From: DASUPK01 sp963782345 | GTDB taxonomy: Bacteria > Actinomycetota > Thermoleophilia > Solirubrobacterales > 70-9 | Direction: 5' to 3' | DNA length: 64,000 nt | NCBI GenBank assembly: GCA_963782345.1 | Contig: CAWAJF010000001.1 | Location: 124,001-188,000, forward strand | Part shown: positions 15,574-24,187 of the stretch, piece by piece | How positions within the stretch are numbered: position 1 is the first letter of the stretch | How the letters are laid out: every line of letters begins with the position of its first letter | Notes under the pieces: model-generated | Told to the model about the DNA's origin: nothing | What the model saw: only the letters and a program-made list of their open reading frames with translations | Database searches by the model: none | Made by a program: the position numbers and the translations under genes

Positions 15574-17106
15574 GTGCCCCGGAAGCTCGTCCTCGTCGTG
15601 GTCGATGCGATGCACCCCGAGATGCTGCTGCGCGCGATCGACGAGGACGTCGCGCCTACCTTCGGCGCACTGGTCGAGCGGGGGCAGGTCGTCACGGACG
15701 TCGTCTCGAGCTTTCCCTCGGTGACCCCGGTGGCGAGCTCGGAGATGATGACCGGGCTCGGCCCGGCGGGACACTGGGTGATGGGCATGAACTGGTACCA
15801 CCGGCTGGAGCGCCGCTACATCGAATACGGCTCCTCGTTCGAGGCGACCAGGACCTTCGGCCTGTTCAGGGCGATGTACGACCTCGTCTACAACATGAAC
15901 CTGGACCACCTGAGCTGGCAGGCGCAGACGGTCTTCGAGCGCTTGGGCGACGCCGGGATCCGCACCGCGGCGACCCCTTTCCTGATCTACCGGGGCCGCC
16001 AGCGCCACCAGCTCGGTCTCGAGGGGCTCGTCAAGCGCGCGGCCGCCGCCGCGAACTTCCGCCACGCCGTCTGGGGTCCCGACGAGTTCTTCTACGGCGA
16101 CATCTATGCGAGCCGCACGACGGGCTGCGGTCCCAGCTTCACCCGGCCCGGCACCCGCGACCAGTACTCGGCCTGCGTCGCCGAGAGCCTGGTCGCCGAT
16201 GGCGCCTATGACTTTCTGCTCTTCAGCCTTCCGGACAACGACTTCCATTCTCATCGCCATGGCCCGGAGGCCCAGGTCGACTCGATCGGCCGGGCCGACA
16301 CGGCGTTCGCGCGGATCGTGGAGGCGGGGGGAGGGCTCGACGCGTTTCTGGAGGAGCACGCCGTGCTGCTCACCGCCGACCACGCCCAGACGGCGGTCGA
16401 GCACGGGCTGCCCCTTGCCGACGCGCTCGCCGAGGACTGGGCCGTGCTCCAGCCCAACACGGACCGCCCGGAGGAGGCCGAGATCGCCGTCAGCCCCACC
16501 TCCCGGGCGGGCGCCGTCTACATCCTCGACACGGGCCGCCGTCACCCTGGGACCCACGAGCGCGCCCGGCTGCGCCTGCGCGATCTCGCCGGCGTTGACC
16601 TGGTGACCTGGCTGGCGCGAGAGGATGGAGCCCCGGTCCTCCGCGCCGGCGTGGGCCTCGACGACCCCGGTGGCGTGCAGGCCGTGGTGGAGCGGAGCGG
16701 ACGCGAGTTTCGCTTCCGGCCCGGCGGGCAGCTCCGCGACCTGCGAGGCAACAACTGGGCGGTGAGCGGCGAGCCCGAGGCGCTCGCCGCCGACATCACC
16801 CGCGGTCGCTTCGAGTCCGAGGAGTATCCGGACGCTCTGGCGCGCCTCTGGTCGGCGCTCACCTCGCCGCACGCCGGCGACATCCTGATCTCGGCCACCG
16901 AGGGTTACGAATGCGTCGACTGGGGCGGGATCAGCCATGCCGGGGGCGGCAGCCACGGCTCCCTGGGCCGCGGCGACTCGCTGGGGCCGGCCGTCTTCGT
17001 CGGTTGCGGCCCGGAGCGCCCGGGCAAGCGGCCGCAGTGGGCGTTGCGGGACCTCGCACCGGTGATCCTCGATCACTTCGGGGTGGGCGGAGGGCCTCAA
17101 GGGTGA
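15574..17106 (+). CDS. Alkaline phosphatase-superfamily phosphodiesterase
   Basis: 510-residue protein of the type I phosphodiesterase/nucleotide pyrophosphatase group. Metal ligands fit the fold: VVVDAMHPEML (first Asp), SSFPSVTPVASSEMMTG (nucleophile Thr in the S-V-T-P segment), FSLPDNDFHSHRHGPEAQ (Asp/His ligands) and LLTADHAQTAV (DH pair). No signal peptide, so probably cytoplasmic. Substrate unknown. GTG start 15574; the stop TGA overlaps the GTG of the next gene, so it is co-translated with the GtrA-like protein. Confidence 0.82.
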   Translation: MPRKLVLVVVDAMHPEMLLRAIDEDVAPTFGALVERGQVVTDVVSSFPSVTPVASSEMMTGLGPAGHWVMGMNWYHRLERRYIEYGSSFEATRTFGLFRAMYDLVYNMNLDHLSWQAQTVFERLGDAGIRTAATPFLIYRGRQRHQLGLEGLVKRAAAAANFRHAVWGPDEFFYGDIYASRTTGCGPSFTRPGTRDQYSACVAESLVADGAYDFLLFSLPDNDFHSHRHGPEAQVDSIGRADTAFARIVEAGGGLDAFLEEHAVLLTADHAQTAVEHGLPLADALAEDWAVLQPNTDRPEEAEIAVSPTSRAGAVYILDTGRRHPGTHERARLRLRDLAGVDLVTWLAREDGAPVLRAGVGLDDPGGVQAVVERSGREFRFRPGGQLRDLRGNNWAVSGEPEALAADITRGRFESEEYPDALARLWSALTSPHAGDILISATEGYECVDWGGISHAGGGSHGSLGRGDSLGPAVFVGCGPERPGKRPQWALRDLAPVILDHFGVGGGPQG

Positions 17107-17537
17107 CCCCGGCGAGCGACACGGCGAAGCGCATCGGCCGCGGGACGCTGAAGCCGGGCAACTGGCTCCAGCTCTTCCAATTCGGGCTGGTCGGTGCGTC
17201 GGGATACCTGATCAACCTGGCCGTCTTCGCGCTGCTGAACGGCTTGGTCAACGTCCATTACATCGCGTCGGCGATTCTCGCCTTCGCCGTCGCGGTGTCG
17301 AACAACTTCTGGTGGAACCGTCACTGGACCTTCGATGCGAAGCATGGGCACGCGGGATTCCAGGCTGCACGCTTCTTCACGGTCAGCGTGCTCGCGCTGG
17401 TGGTTAACCTGATCGCGCTCAAGCTCCTGGTCGGGGGAGGGATGAGCGAACTGCCCGCACAGGCCATCTCCGTCGCGATCGCGATGCCCTTCAACTTCAT
17501 CGGCAACAAGCTGTGGACCTTCGACGCCGACGGCTGA
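17103..17537 (+). CDS. GtrA-family membrane protein
   Basis: 144 residues with four transmembrane helices and the family pattern FGLVGASGYLINLAVF, NNFWWNRHWTFDA and FNFIGNKLWTFDA. GtrA-like proteins are thought to help move polyprenyl-phosphate-linked sugars across the membrane. GTG 17103 overlaps the upstream stop by four bases; the end overlaps the following glycosyltransferase-like gene by 25 bases, suggesting one envelope-glycan transcription unit. Confidence 0.88.
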   Translation: MTPASDTAKRIGRGTLKPGNWLQLFQFGLVGASGYLINLAVFALLNGLVNVHYIASAILAFAVAVSNNFWWNRHWTFDAKHGHAGFQAARFFTVSVLALVVNLIALKLLVGGGMSELPAQAISVAIAMPFNFIGNKLWTFDADG

Positions 17538-19264
17538 GGGCACTTGTCCTCGTCTCCGCGCTAGCGCTCGCCGCCACGCTGCTCTTGCCGGGCCCCGCGG
17601 GAGCGGAGCCCGGCAAGATCACCCAGTCGAAGGCGGTCGAGCTCGCCAGGCAGGATCCGAAGGCGGTCGCCGCTTTGCGGGATCACCCGAATCTGGCCCC
17701 ATCCGCAAGCCGCAATCACTCCACCGGGCTCTGGGAGGTGGGCTTCTTCGCCGGCAACGACGAGGTCGTGCAGGTCGTGCTCGACCCGGTGACCGGCAAC
17801 ATCGTCGAGTCCTGGACCGGCTACCAGGTGGCCTGGCGGATGGCCCGCGGCTACCCCGGGGCGTTCGGCCGCATGGTGAACGCGCCGTATATCTGGCTGC
17901 CGCTCTGCGGGATCTTCGTGCTCGGCCTGCTCGACTGGCGCCGCCCCTTCCGGCTGGCTCACCTCGACCTGGTGGTGATCGTCGCCGGCTTCGGGCTCTC
18001 GCACTACCTCTTCAACCAGGGAAACATCGGCCTCTCGGTGCCGCTCGCCTACCCGCCTCTGCTCTATCTGCTGGCGCGAGGGCTGTGGCTCGGGTTCCGC
18101 CGAGCCAGGGGCTCCGGGCTGCGTCCGTCGATCCCGATTGCGGTTCTCGCCGTGATCACGGTCGTCCTGGTCGCCGGCCGGATCACGCTGAACGTCGTCG
18201 ACTCGAACGTGATCGACGTCGGCTACTCGGGCGTGATCGGCGCCGACCGGATCGCGGACGGCAAGCCGATCTACGACAACTTCCCCTCCGACGACCAATC
18301 CGGCGACACCTACGGGCCGGTGGCCTATTACGCGTACGTCCCCTTCGAGCAGGCGCTCCCCTGGAGCGGCGGCTGGGACGACCTCCCGGCCGCACACGCC
18401 GCGTCGATCTTCTTCGACCTCGGGACAATGGCGGCGCTCTTCCTGCTGGGCCGGCGAATACGACGGGGACGGCGCGGAACCGAGCTCGGGATCCTGCTCT
18501 GCTTCGCCTGGGCGGCCTGCCCTTACACCGCGTTCGCGCTGGAGTCGAACACCAACGACGCCCTGGTCTCCCTCGGCCTGGCGGCGACCCTCTTATGCCT
18601 GACCTCGCCGATCCCCCGAGGAATCACGCTGGGTCTCTCGGCAATGACCAAATTTGCGCCGCTTGCTCTCGGCCCCCTGTTCGCGACGTATGGAGCTACG
18701 GATGCGAACCGGGCGGAATCTCGGGCAGGACCCGCCCGCCGATACCTCAAGGTGATCATCCCGTTCACCATCGCCTTCGCGCTGACGATCCTGGTCGTCT
18801 GCTTCCAGGCCCTGGAGAACCCGGGCCTCTCGACCTTCTGGCACCGCACCCTGGCCGAGCAGGGCGGGCGGGACTCGCCGTTCAGCATCTGGGGCCAGGA
18901 CCACTCGCTCGGCTGGCTGCAGGCGGTGGTCAAGGCAGCGGTCGTCGGCCTCGCCCTCGTGGTCGCCTTCCGACCGCGTCGGCGCGACCATGTCACGGTC
19001 GCCGCGCTCGGGGCCGCGGTGATGATCGGCATGCAGCTCACGATCGACCACTGGTTCTACCTCTACATCCCCTGGTTCCTCCCCTTCCTGCTGATTGCGC
19101 TGCTGGCGGCCGGGACGGTGCCTCTAGGTGGAGACGGGGACGAGGACCTGCTCGATCCCGCGAGCGAGCCCGTCGTCGGTGATCTCGACGGTGACGCCCA
19201 TGACCCAGACGTCCTCGTTCGCTCCGTCGAAGCGAACGGGCATCTGCGTCTGGAAGGCGCGTAG
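17513..19264 (+). CDS. GT-C-like integral membrane glycosyltransferase with PepSY-like N-terminus
   Basis: 583 residues. Signal-like helix at residues 8-30 ending PAGA, then about 75 extracytoplasmic residues resembling PepSY (ITQSKAVELARQDPKAV and TGLWEVGFF...VVLDPVTGNIVES), then nine or more hydrophobic segments with LESNTNDALVSLGLA and a conserved-looking ISVGADRI-type loop (residues about 238-262), as in GT87/DUF2029-type transferases. The last 46 codons run antisense across the 3' end of ymdB (141-bp convergent overlap) and are acidic and unconserved-looking. GTG start lies inside the GtrA gene. Confidence 0.75.
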   Translation: MDLRRRRLRALVLVSALALAATLLLPGPAGAEPGKITQSKAVELARQDPKAVAALRDHPNLAPSASRNHSTGLWEVGFFAGNDEVVQVVLDPVTGNIVESWTGYQVAWRMARGYPGAFGRMVNAPYIWLPLCGIFVLGLLDWRRPFRLAHLDLVVIVAGFGLSHYLFNQGNIGLSVPLAYPPLLYLLARGLWLGFRRARGSGLRPSIPIAVLAVITVVLVAGRITLNVVDSNVIDVGYSGVIGADRIADGKPIYDNFPSDDQSGDTYGPVAYYAYVPFEQALPWSGGWDDLPAAHAASIFFDLGTMAALFLLGRRIRRGRRGTELGILLCFAWAACPYTAFALESNTNDALVSLGLAATLLCLTSPIPRGITLGLSAMTKFAPLALGPLFATYGATDANRAESRAGPARRYLKVIIPFTIAFALTILVVCFQALENPGLSTFWHRTLAEQGGRDSPFSIWGQDHSLGWLQAVVKAAVVGLALVVAFRPRRRDHVTVAALGAAVMIGMQLTIDHWFYLYIPWFLPFLLIALLAAGTVPLGGDGDEDLLDPASEPVVGDLDGDAHDPDVLVRSVEANGHLRLEGA

Positions 19265-19903
19265 CGCCTGCTCTCGCCGCACGCCGATGACCCCGGCGCG
19301 AGAGCCGGTCATCCCGACATCGGAGATGTGAGCCGTCCCGCCCGGCAGAACGCGGAAGTCGGAGGTCGGGACGTGGGTGTGGGTGCCGAGCACGGCCGCC
19401 ACCCGGCCATCGAGGTGCCAGCCCATCGCTACCTTCTCGCTCGTGAGCTCGGCGTGGAAGTCGACGATCACGGCGTCCACGCCGCCGAGCAGGGAGGTGA
19501 GCAGCTCGTCGATCGCGGGGAACGGGTTGCGCTCGACCTGGAGATGCATCTGGCCGCTCAGGTTGATCACGGCGACCCTCATGCCGGCGGCCTGGACGAC
19601 GGTGTGCCCCCTTCCGGGGTTCTGTGACGCGAAGTTGGCGGGGCGGATGATCCGTTGCTCGGAGTCGAGGTAGGGATAGACGTCGCGATGCCGGTAGGTG
19701 TGGTTGCCCAGGGTGATCACGTCGGCGCCCGCGTCGAAGATCGCCTTCGCGGTCTCCTCGGTGATCCCGACGCCGCCCGCCGCGTTCTCGCCGTTGACGA
19801 CGACCAGATCCGGCATCCGCTCGGCACGGAGCGCGGGCATCGCCGCCGCCAGGCCCTCGCGACCGGGCTTGCCGACGACGTCCCCTATGAAGAGGAGCCT
19901 CAT
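19124..19903 (-). CDS. ymdB: YmdB-family metallophosphoesterase
   Basis: 259 residues, the length of TIGR00282 family members (Bacillus YmdB, a 2',3'-cyclic nucleotide phosphodiesterase affecting biofilm/motility choice). Metal-binding motifs: RLLFIGDVVGKPGREG, VVNGENAAGGVGIT, GNHTYRHRDV, DFHAELTSEKVAMGWHLDG and GTHTHVPTSD, all in family order. Nearly the complete family C-terminus is present (FDGANEDVWVMGVTVEI), so the overlap with the opposing glycosyltransferase gene does not truncate it. A TACGCT hexamer lies ten bases before its ATG. Confidence 0.93.
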   Translation of the reverse strand: MRLLFIGDVVGKPGREGLAAAMPALRAERMPDLVVVNGENAAGGVGITEETAKAIFDAGADVITLGNHTYRHRDVYPYLDSEQRIIRPANFASQNPGRGHTVVQAAGMRVAVINLSGQMHLQVERNPFPAIDELLTSLLGGVDAVIVDFHAELTSEKVAMGWHLDGRVAAVLGTHTHVPTSDFRVLPGGTAHISDVGMTGSRAGVIGVRREQALRAFQTQMPVRFDGANEDVWVMGVTVEITDDGLARGIEQVLVPVST

Positions 19904-19943
19904 CAGGCGCCGGAGCGTAGACGACGTGCGGGCTCGGCCCCGC

Positions 19944-19949
19944 TAGGTT
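19944..19949 (+). promoter_or_regulatory. -10 box, leaderless ABC ATPase
   Basis: TAGGTT, then seven bases to the ATG at 19957. Confidence 0.4.
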
Positions 19950-19956
19950 TCGCGCG

Positions 19957-20700
19957 ATGAGCGAGACCTCTACCCGCGGGCAAGAGTCCGCCCCGGTGCT
20001 CGAGGTCGAGGGTCTATCCAAGGCGTTCGGCCATCAGGTCGCCCTCCGGGAGGTGGGCCTCGAGGCCCGTGAGGGGGAGCTGCTGGCCGTCCTCGGGCCG
20101 AACGGGGCCGGCAAGACCACGCTGCTCTCGATCCTGGCCGGGATCACCAAAGCGGACTCGGGGCGGATCGACAGCGCCGCCGGGGAGGTCGGCTGGGTGC
20201 CGCAGCAGGCCGCGCTCTACAGGCGCCTGAGCGTGGAGGAGAACCTGCGGCTATTCGCCCGGATGGAGGGCGTCGAGGACGTGGAGCGGACCGTGGACAG
20301 GATGCTCGGTCAAACCGGGTTGGCCGACCGCCGGCACGACCAGGTCTCCTCGCTCTCCGGCGGCAACCAGCAGCGCATAAACATCGCGATCGGCCTCCTG
20401 GGCGATCCCGCGGTTCTGCTGCTCGACGAGCCGAGCTCCGGGCTCGACCCGAGCCAGCGGGTCCGGCTCTGGGAGTTCGTCGCCGACCTCGCCAAGGAGG
20501 GCACGACCGTCATCTATTCGACGCATCAGATCGAGGAGGCGAGTCAGTACGGGGACCGGCTGGTGGTGCTGGCGGACGGCGAGACGATCTTCGACGGCAC
20601 GCTCGCCCAGATGAGACGCGCGGCGGGGACCCGTCCCAAGGGCCAGCCCCCGACCGCCGAATACGACTTCGTCCGCTTCCTGCGCGAGCGGGGCTACTGA
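19957..20700 (+). CDS. ABC transporter ATP-binding protein
   Basis: 247 residues, one nucleotide-binding domain of the drug/daunorubicin-exporter type. Walker A LGPNGAGKTTLL near residues 48-59, Q-loop GWVPQQAALYRRLS, signature SLSGGNQQRINIAIGLL, Walker B VLLLDEPSSGLD, and H-loop STHQIEEA. No membrane segment. ATG 19957; the stop TGA overlaps the ATG of the permease gene by one base (TGATG), so the two form an exporter. Substrate unknown. Confidence 0.93.
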   Translation: MSETSTRGQESAPVLEVEGLSKAFGHQVALREVGLEAREGELLAVLGPNGAGKTTLLSILAGITKADSGRIDSAAGEVGWVPQQAALYRRLSVEENLRLFARMEGVEDVERTVDRMLGQTGLADRRHDQVSSLSGGNQQRINIAIGLLGDPAVLLLDEPSSGLDPSQRVRLWEFVADLAKEGTTVIYSTHQIEEASQYGDRLVVLADGETIFDGTLAQMRRAAGTRPKGQPPTAEYDFVRFLRERGY

Positions 20701-22052
20701 TGCGCTGGCTGCTCGTCAAGGACCTCCAGCTGTTGCGGCGCTCGCCGCTCGTCACCGGGCTGCTGGTCGTCTATCCGATCGTGCTCGCGGTGCTGATCGG
20801 GCTGGCGATCTCCCGGAGCCCCGAGAAGCCGCGCGTCGCGTTCCTCAACCAGATCCCGAGGGGCGGCGGGCTCAACCTCGGAGGCAGCGGGTTCAGCCAG
20901 GACGAGGCGCGCCGCCAGCTCTGCGCGAAGATCGAGTGCGTCGACGTCTCGAGCCGTGCGGAGGTCGAGCAGAAGGTGAAGAACGGCGACGTGCTCGGCG
21001 GCCTCATCCTGCCTCCCGACTTCATCAGCAAGCTGCAGGGCGAGCTCAGCACCAACTCGAGCGAGCCGGCCACGGTCGACGTGATCGTCAACAACGACGA
21101 TCCGCTCAAGGCGCAGGTGGTCGACGATCGCATCCGCTCTCTGCTCACCCAGGCCAACCTGCTGATCTCCGAGAAGATCAGCGACGTCGCGAGCAACTAC
21201 GAACGGATCCTCGCCAACGGCGGCTCCTTCGAGATCCCGTTCATCAACCAGACCGTCCACATCCTCGGGCTGCAGAAGGCCGAGGAGATCCTCAACCAGG
21301 TGGAGACGACCCTGCCGCCGGCGAAGCGCGCCCAGGTCGCCGAGGTCAGCGACTTCGCCCGGCTGGCGCGCCAGAACCTCGCCCTCGCGGACAGCCTGCT
21401 CTCCTCGATTCGCCAGCCGATCGCGGTGAACAAGGACGTGATCGCGGGGAGCGTCCCGCCGCTCGACACCTTCGCCGTGGCGGTCGCCGCGGCGATCACC
21501 CTGCTGTTCGTCACCGTGCTTCTCGTCTCCGGCTCGCTCGCACTGGAGCGAGAGGAGAACACGTTCACGCGCCTCACCCGCGGCCTCGTCAGCCGCACCG
21601 GCCTGCTGATCGAGAAGGCGACCCTCGGCACCTTTGCGGCTCTGATCGTGACGCTCCTCTTGCTCGCGGCGATCACGCCCTTCGAATCGATCTCCTGGAG
21701 CCGGATCTACCTGATCGTCCCGGCGATCCTGCTGGCGGGAGCCGCCTCCTCGGGGCTCGGACTGGCGATCGGAGCGGCCGCGCGCGAGGTGCGGGCGAGC
21801 GCGCTGCTCGCCTTCGCGCTGGCGCTCCCGGTGGCCTTCATCTCGCTCGTCCCCTCGGGGACGGTCGGCAAGGGCCTGCTCGACGTGATCCACGTGGTCG
21901 CGGGCGCCTTCCCCTTCCGTGCCGCGGTGGATGCGCTCTCGGGCGCCCTGTCGGCGTCGGGCCCGGGCCTGGGCCTGCCATTGCTCCACCTGGCCCTGCT
22001 GACTGTGGGCTATCTCGTGCTGGCGCGCCTGGCGCTGCGAAGGTTTGCTTAA
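20700..22052 (+). CDS. ABC-2 type membrane permease
   Basis: 450 residues with the ABC-2/YhgE-like layout: one N-terminal transmembrane helix (residues about 18-38), a long extracytoplasmic domain (about 40-255), then five hydrophobic segments (about 258-285, 310-335, 340-365, 372-390 and 425-445). Partner of the ATPase encoded immediately upstream. No substrate can be assigned. Its last bases overlap the hemB promoter zone. Confidence 0.88.
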   Translation: MRWLLVKDLQLLRRSPLVTGLLVVYPIVLAVLIGLAISRSPEKPRVAFLNQIPRGGGLNLGGSGFSQDEARRQLCAKIECVDVSSRAEVEQKVKNGDVLGGLILPPDFISKLQGELSTNSSEPATVDVIVNNDDPLKAQVVDDRIRSLLTQANLLISEKISDVASNYERILANGGSFEIPFINQTVHILGLQKAEEILNQVETTLPPAKRAQVAEVSDFARLARQNLALADSLLSSIRQPIAVNKDVIAGSVPPLDTFAVAVAAAITLLFVTVLLVSGSLALEREENTFTRLTRGLVSRTGLLIEKATLGTFAALIVTLLLLAAITPFESISWSRIYLIVPAILLAGAASSGLGLAIGAAAREVRASALLAFALALPVAFISLVPSGTVGKGLLDVIHVVAGAFPFRAAVDALSGALSASGPGLGLPLLHLALLTVGYLVLARLALRRFA

Positions 22053-22061
22053 TCCCGGCCC

Positions 22062-22067
22062 TAGAAT
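22062..22067 (+). promoter_or_regulatory. -10 box, leaderless hemB
   Basis: TAGAAT followed by seven bases and the GTG of hemB (22075). No separate Shine-Dalgarno at useful distance. Confidence 0.5.
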
Positions 22068-22074
22068 CAAAGGC

Positions 22075-23058
22075 GTGAGCTTTCCGGCGACAAGACTTCG
22101 CCGCCTGCGCAGGACGGAGCCGCTACGCGACCTCGTCCGGGAGACGGACCTGACAGCGGACCACCTGGTCCAACCGCTCTTCATCACGGCGGGCGAGGGC
22201 GTCCGCGACCCGATCGAGTCGATGCCCGGGATCGAGCGGCTCTCGATCTCCGAGGCCGTCGCCGAGGTGACCGAGATCGCCGCCGCCGGTGTCCGGGCCG
22301 TCATCCTGTTCGGAATCCCGGCCAGCAAGGACGAGGTCGGCAGCGAGGCCTACGACAACGAGGGCGTCGTGCAGATGGCCGTCCGCGCGCTGAAGGAGGC
22401 GCATCCGGAGGTCGTCGTGATCACCGACGTGTGCCTCTGCGAGTACACCTCCCACGGGCATTGCGGGATCGTCCGGGGCGGCGAGGTGGACAACGACCTG
22501 ACTCTTGAGCTCCTGGCGAAGACCGCCATCTCGCACGCGGACGCCGGCGCCGACGCGGTGGCACCGAGCGACATGATGGACGGCCGGGTGGGGGCAATCC
22601 GCGGCCAGCTCGACGAGGAGGGGCACCCCGACGTTCCGATCGTCGCCTACAGCGCCAAGTACGCCTCCGCCTTCTATGGCCCCTTCCGCGAGGCGGCCGG
22701 GTCCACCCCGGAGTTCGGCGACCGCCGCGGCTACCAGATGAACCCGGCCAACGCCGACGAGGCGGTCCGCGAGGCGAAGCTCGACCTCGAGGAGGGCGCG
22801 GACGTCGTCATGGTGAAGCCGGCCCTCCCGTACCTCGACGTGATCCGGCGAGTCAAGGACGCGACCGGCGCCCCGCTCGCGGCGTACCACGTGGGGGGCG
22901 AGTACTCGATGCTGAAAGCCGCCGCTGCCAACGGCTGGATCGATGAGCGCGCCGCCGCGATGGAGTCGCTCACTTCGATCCGGCGGGCCGGCGCGGACAT
23001 GATCATCACCTACTTCGCGAAGGACGCCGCCGCCTGGCTGATGCGAGGTCGCGCATGA
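22075..23058 (+). CDS. hemB: Delta-aminolevulinic acid dehydratase (porphobilinogen synthase)
   Basis: Condenses two 5-aminolevulinate molecules to porphobilinogen in the cytoplasm. 327 residues from GTG 22075. Seen: RRLRRTEPLRDLVRET, VCLCEYTSHGHCGIV (zinc-type cysteines), APSDMMDGRVGAIR, the Schiff-base lysines in YSAKYASAFYGPFREA and MVKPALPYLD, and YHVGGEYSMLKAA. First of three tetrapyrrole genes; an in-frame TTG lies further upstream (22045) but would overlap the permease and the -10 box. Confidence 0.97.
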   Translation: MSFPATRLRRLRRTEPLRDLVRETDLTADHLVQPLFITAGEGVRDPIESMPGIERLSISEAVAEVTEIAAAGVRAVILFGIPASKDEVGSEAYDNEGVVQMAVRALKEAHPEVVVITDVCLCEYTSHGHCGIVRGGEVDNDLTLELLAKTAISHADAGADAVAPSDMMDGRVGAIRGQLDEEGHPDVPIVAYSAKYASAFYGPFREAAGSTPEFGDRRGYQMNPANADEAVREAKLDLEEGADVVMVKPALPYLDVIRRVKDATGAPLAAYHVGGEYSMLKAAAANGWIDERAAAMESLTSIRRAGADMIITYFAKDAAAWLMRGRA

Positions 23059-23086
23059 GCACGACCCGTTCAATGGAGGCTCGTCG

Positions 23087-24187
23087 ATGAGCAAGGCGCC
23101 CGACGGGATCAGCACGGCGACCGCGAAGCCGAAGCTCCGCTCTCGCGCCGGTGGTGCCGCGATCCCGCTGGACGAGACCGACAAGCACCTGATGAACCTG
23201 CTCCAGTCGAGCTACCCGCTCGAGCCGGAGCCCTTCGAGCTGATCGCCGCCGAGGCGGAACTTGATCCGAGCGACGTCAAGGAGCGAACCCAGCGCCTGC
23301 TCGACGGGCGGATCATCCGCGAGATCACCCCGATCTTCGACACACGGGCGCTCGGATACAGCTCGATGCTGGTCGCGGCCAAGGTCGACACCGAGAATCC
23401 GCAGCGGGCCGCCCAGATCATCAACTCTCACCCGGGCGTCTCCCACAACTACCTGCGGACGCACGAGTTCAACCTCTGGTTCACGATCGCGACTCCTCCC
23501 GACTCGGAGCTGGGCCTCCAGGGCACGCTCGACGTCCTCCAGCGCCTCACCGGAGCGGAATCGATCCGGCAGCTGCCGACGCTCCAGCTCTTCAAGATCA
23601 ACATGAACCTGGAGATGGAGGGCGGGACCGAGGAGCTCTCCGCCGCGGTCGAGGCGGCCCCGCCCCGCGAGCTCGAGCGCCAGCCCTACGACGACGCGGA
23701 CATCGCCGTGATCCGGGCGCTCCAGGGGCCGATGGAGGTCACCGACCGGCCCTACGACGCGGCCGCCGCCGAAGTCGGGATGGACACGGACGCCTTCCTC
23801 GACCATCTCCGCGCGATGGTCGACCGCAAGATCCTGCGGCGGGTGGCGGCGATCCTCTTCCACCGCCGCGCCGGGTTCTCGGCCAACGGGATGGGCGTCT
23901 GGAAGGTGCCCGAGGAGAAGATCCTGGAGGTCGGCGCCCGCATGGCCGCCGTCCGCGGCATCTCGCACTGCTACCAGCGACCCACCTACCCGGACTGGCC
24001 GTACAGCGTCTTCACGATGGCCCACGGGCGCTCGAAGGAGGAGTGCGACGCAGTCCTCGACGGGATCGCCGACGAGCACGATCTCCATGGCGACGATCGC
24101 GCCGTCCTCTACTCCTCCACGGAGTTCAAGAAGATCCGCCTCCACTACTTCACCGGCGACTACGCCCGCTGGGAGGCTGAGCACTGA
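23087..24187 (+). CDS. Fused AhbA-AhbB-like (siroheme decarboxylase) Lrp-type protein
   Basis: 366 residues made of two tandem Lrp/AsnC-like units, each a winged helix plus a RAM-like domain. The first (about 25-180) carries VSHNYLRTHEFNLWFTIA; the second (about 195-355) carries ISHCYQRPTYPDWPYSVFTM and HGRSKEECDAV. These match AhbA and AhbB/NirDL-GH halves, which decarboxylate siroheme to 12,18-didecarboxysiroheme in alternative heme or heme d1 synthesis. Location between hemB and hemL supports a tetrapyrrole role over a transcription factor; a heme-dependent regulator is the alternative. The stop overlaps the probable CTG start of hemL. Confidence 0.75.
   Translation: MSKAPDGISTATAKPKLRSRAGGAAIPLDETDKHLMNLLQSSYPLEPEPFELIAAEAELDPSDVKERTQRLLDGRIIREITPIFDTRALGYSSMLVAAKVDTENPQRAAQIINSHPGVSHNYLRTHEFNLWFTIATPPDSELGLQGTLDVLQRLTGAESIRQLPTLQLFKINMNLEMEGGTEELSAAVEAAPPRELERQPYDDADIAVIRALQGPMEVTDRPYDAAAAEVGMDTDAFLDHLRAMVDRKILRRVAAILFHRRAGFSANGMGVWKVPEEKILEVGARMAAVRGISHCYQRPTYPDWPYSVFTMAHGRSKEECDAVLDGIADEHDLHGDDRAVLYSSTEFKKIRLHYFTGDYARWEAEH

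Noticed and set aside
23087..24187. Ordinary Lrp/AsnC transcription regulator
   Set aside because: Two fused units with AhbA- and AhbB-type motifs and position between hemB and hemL favour a tetrapyrrole function, though regulation is not excluded.
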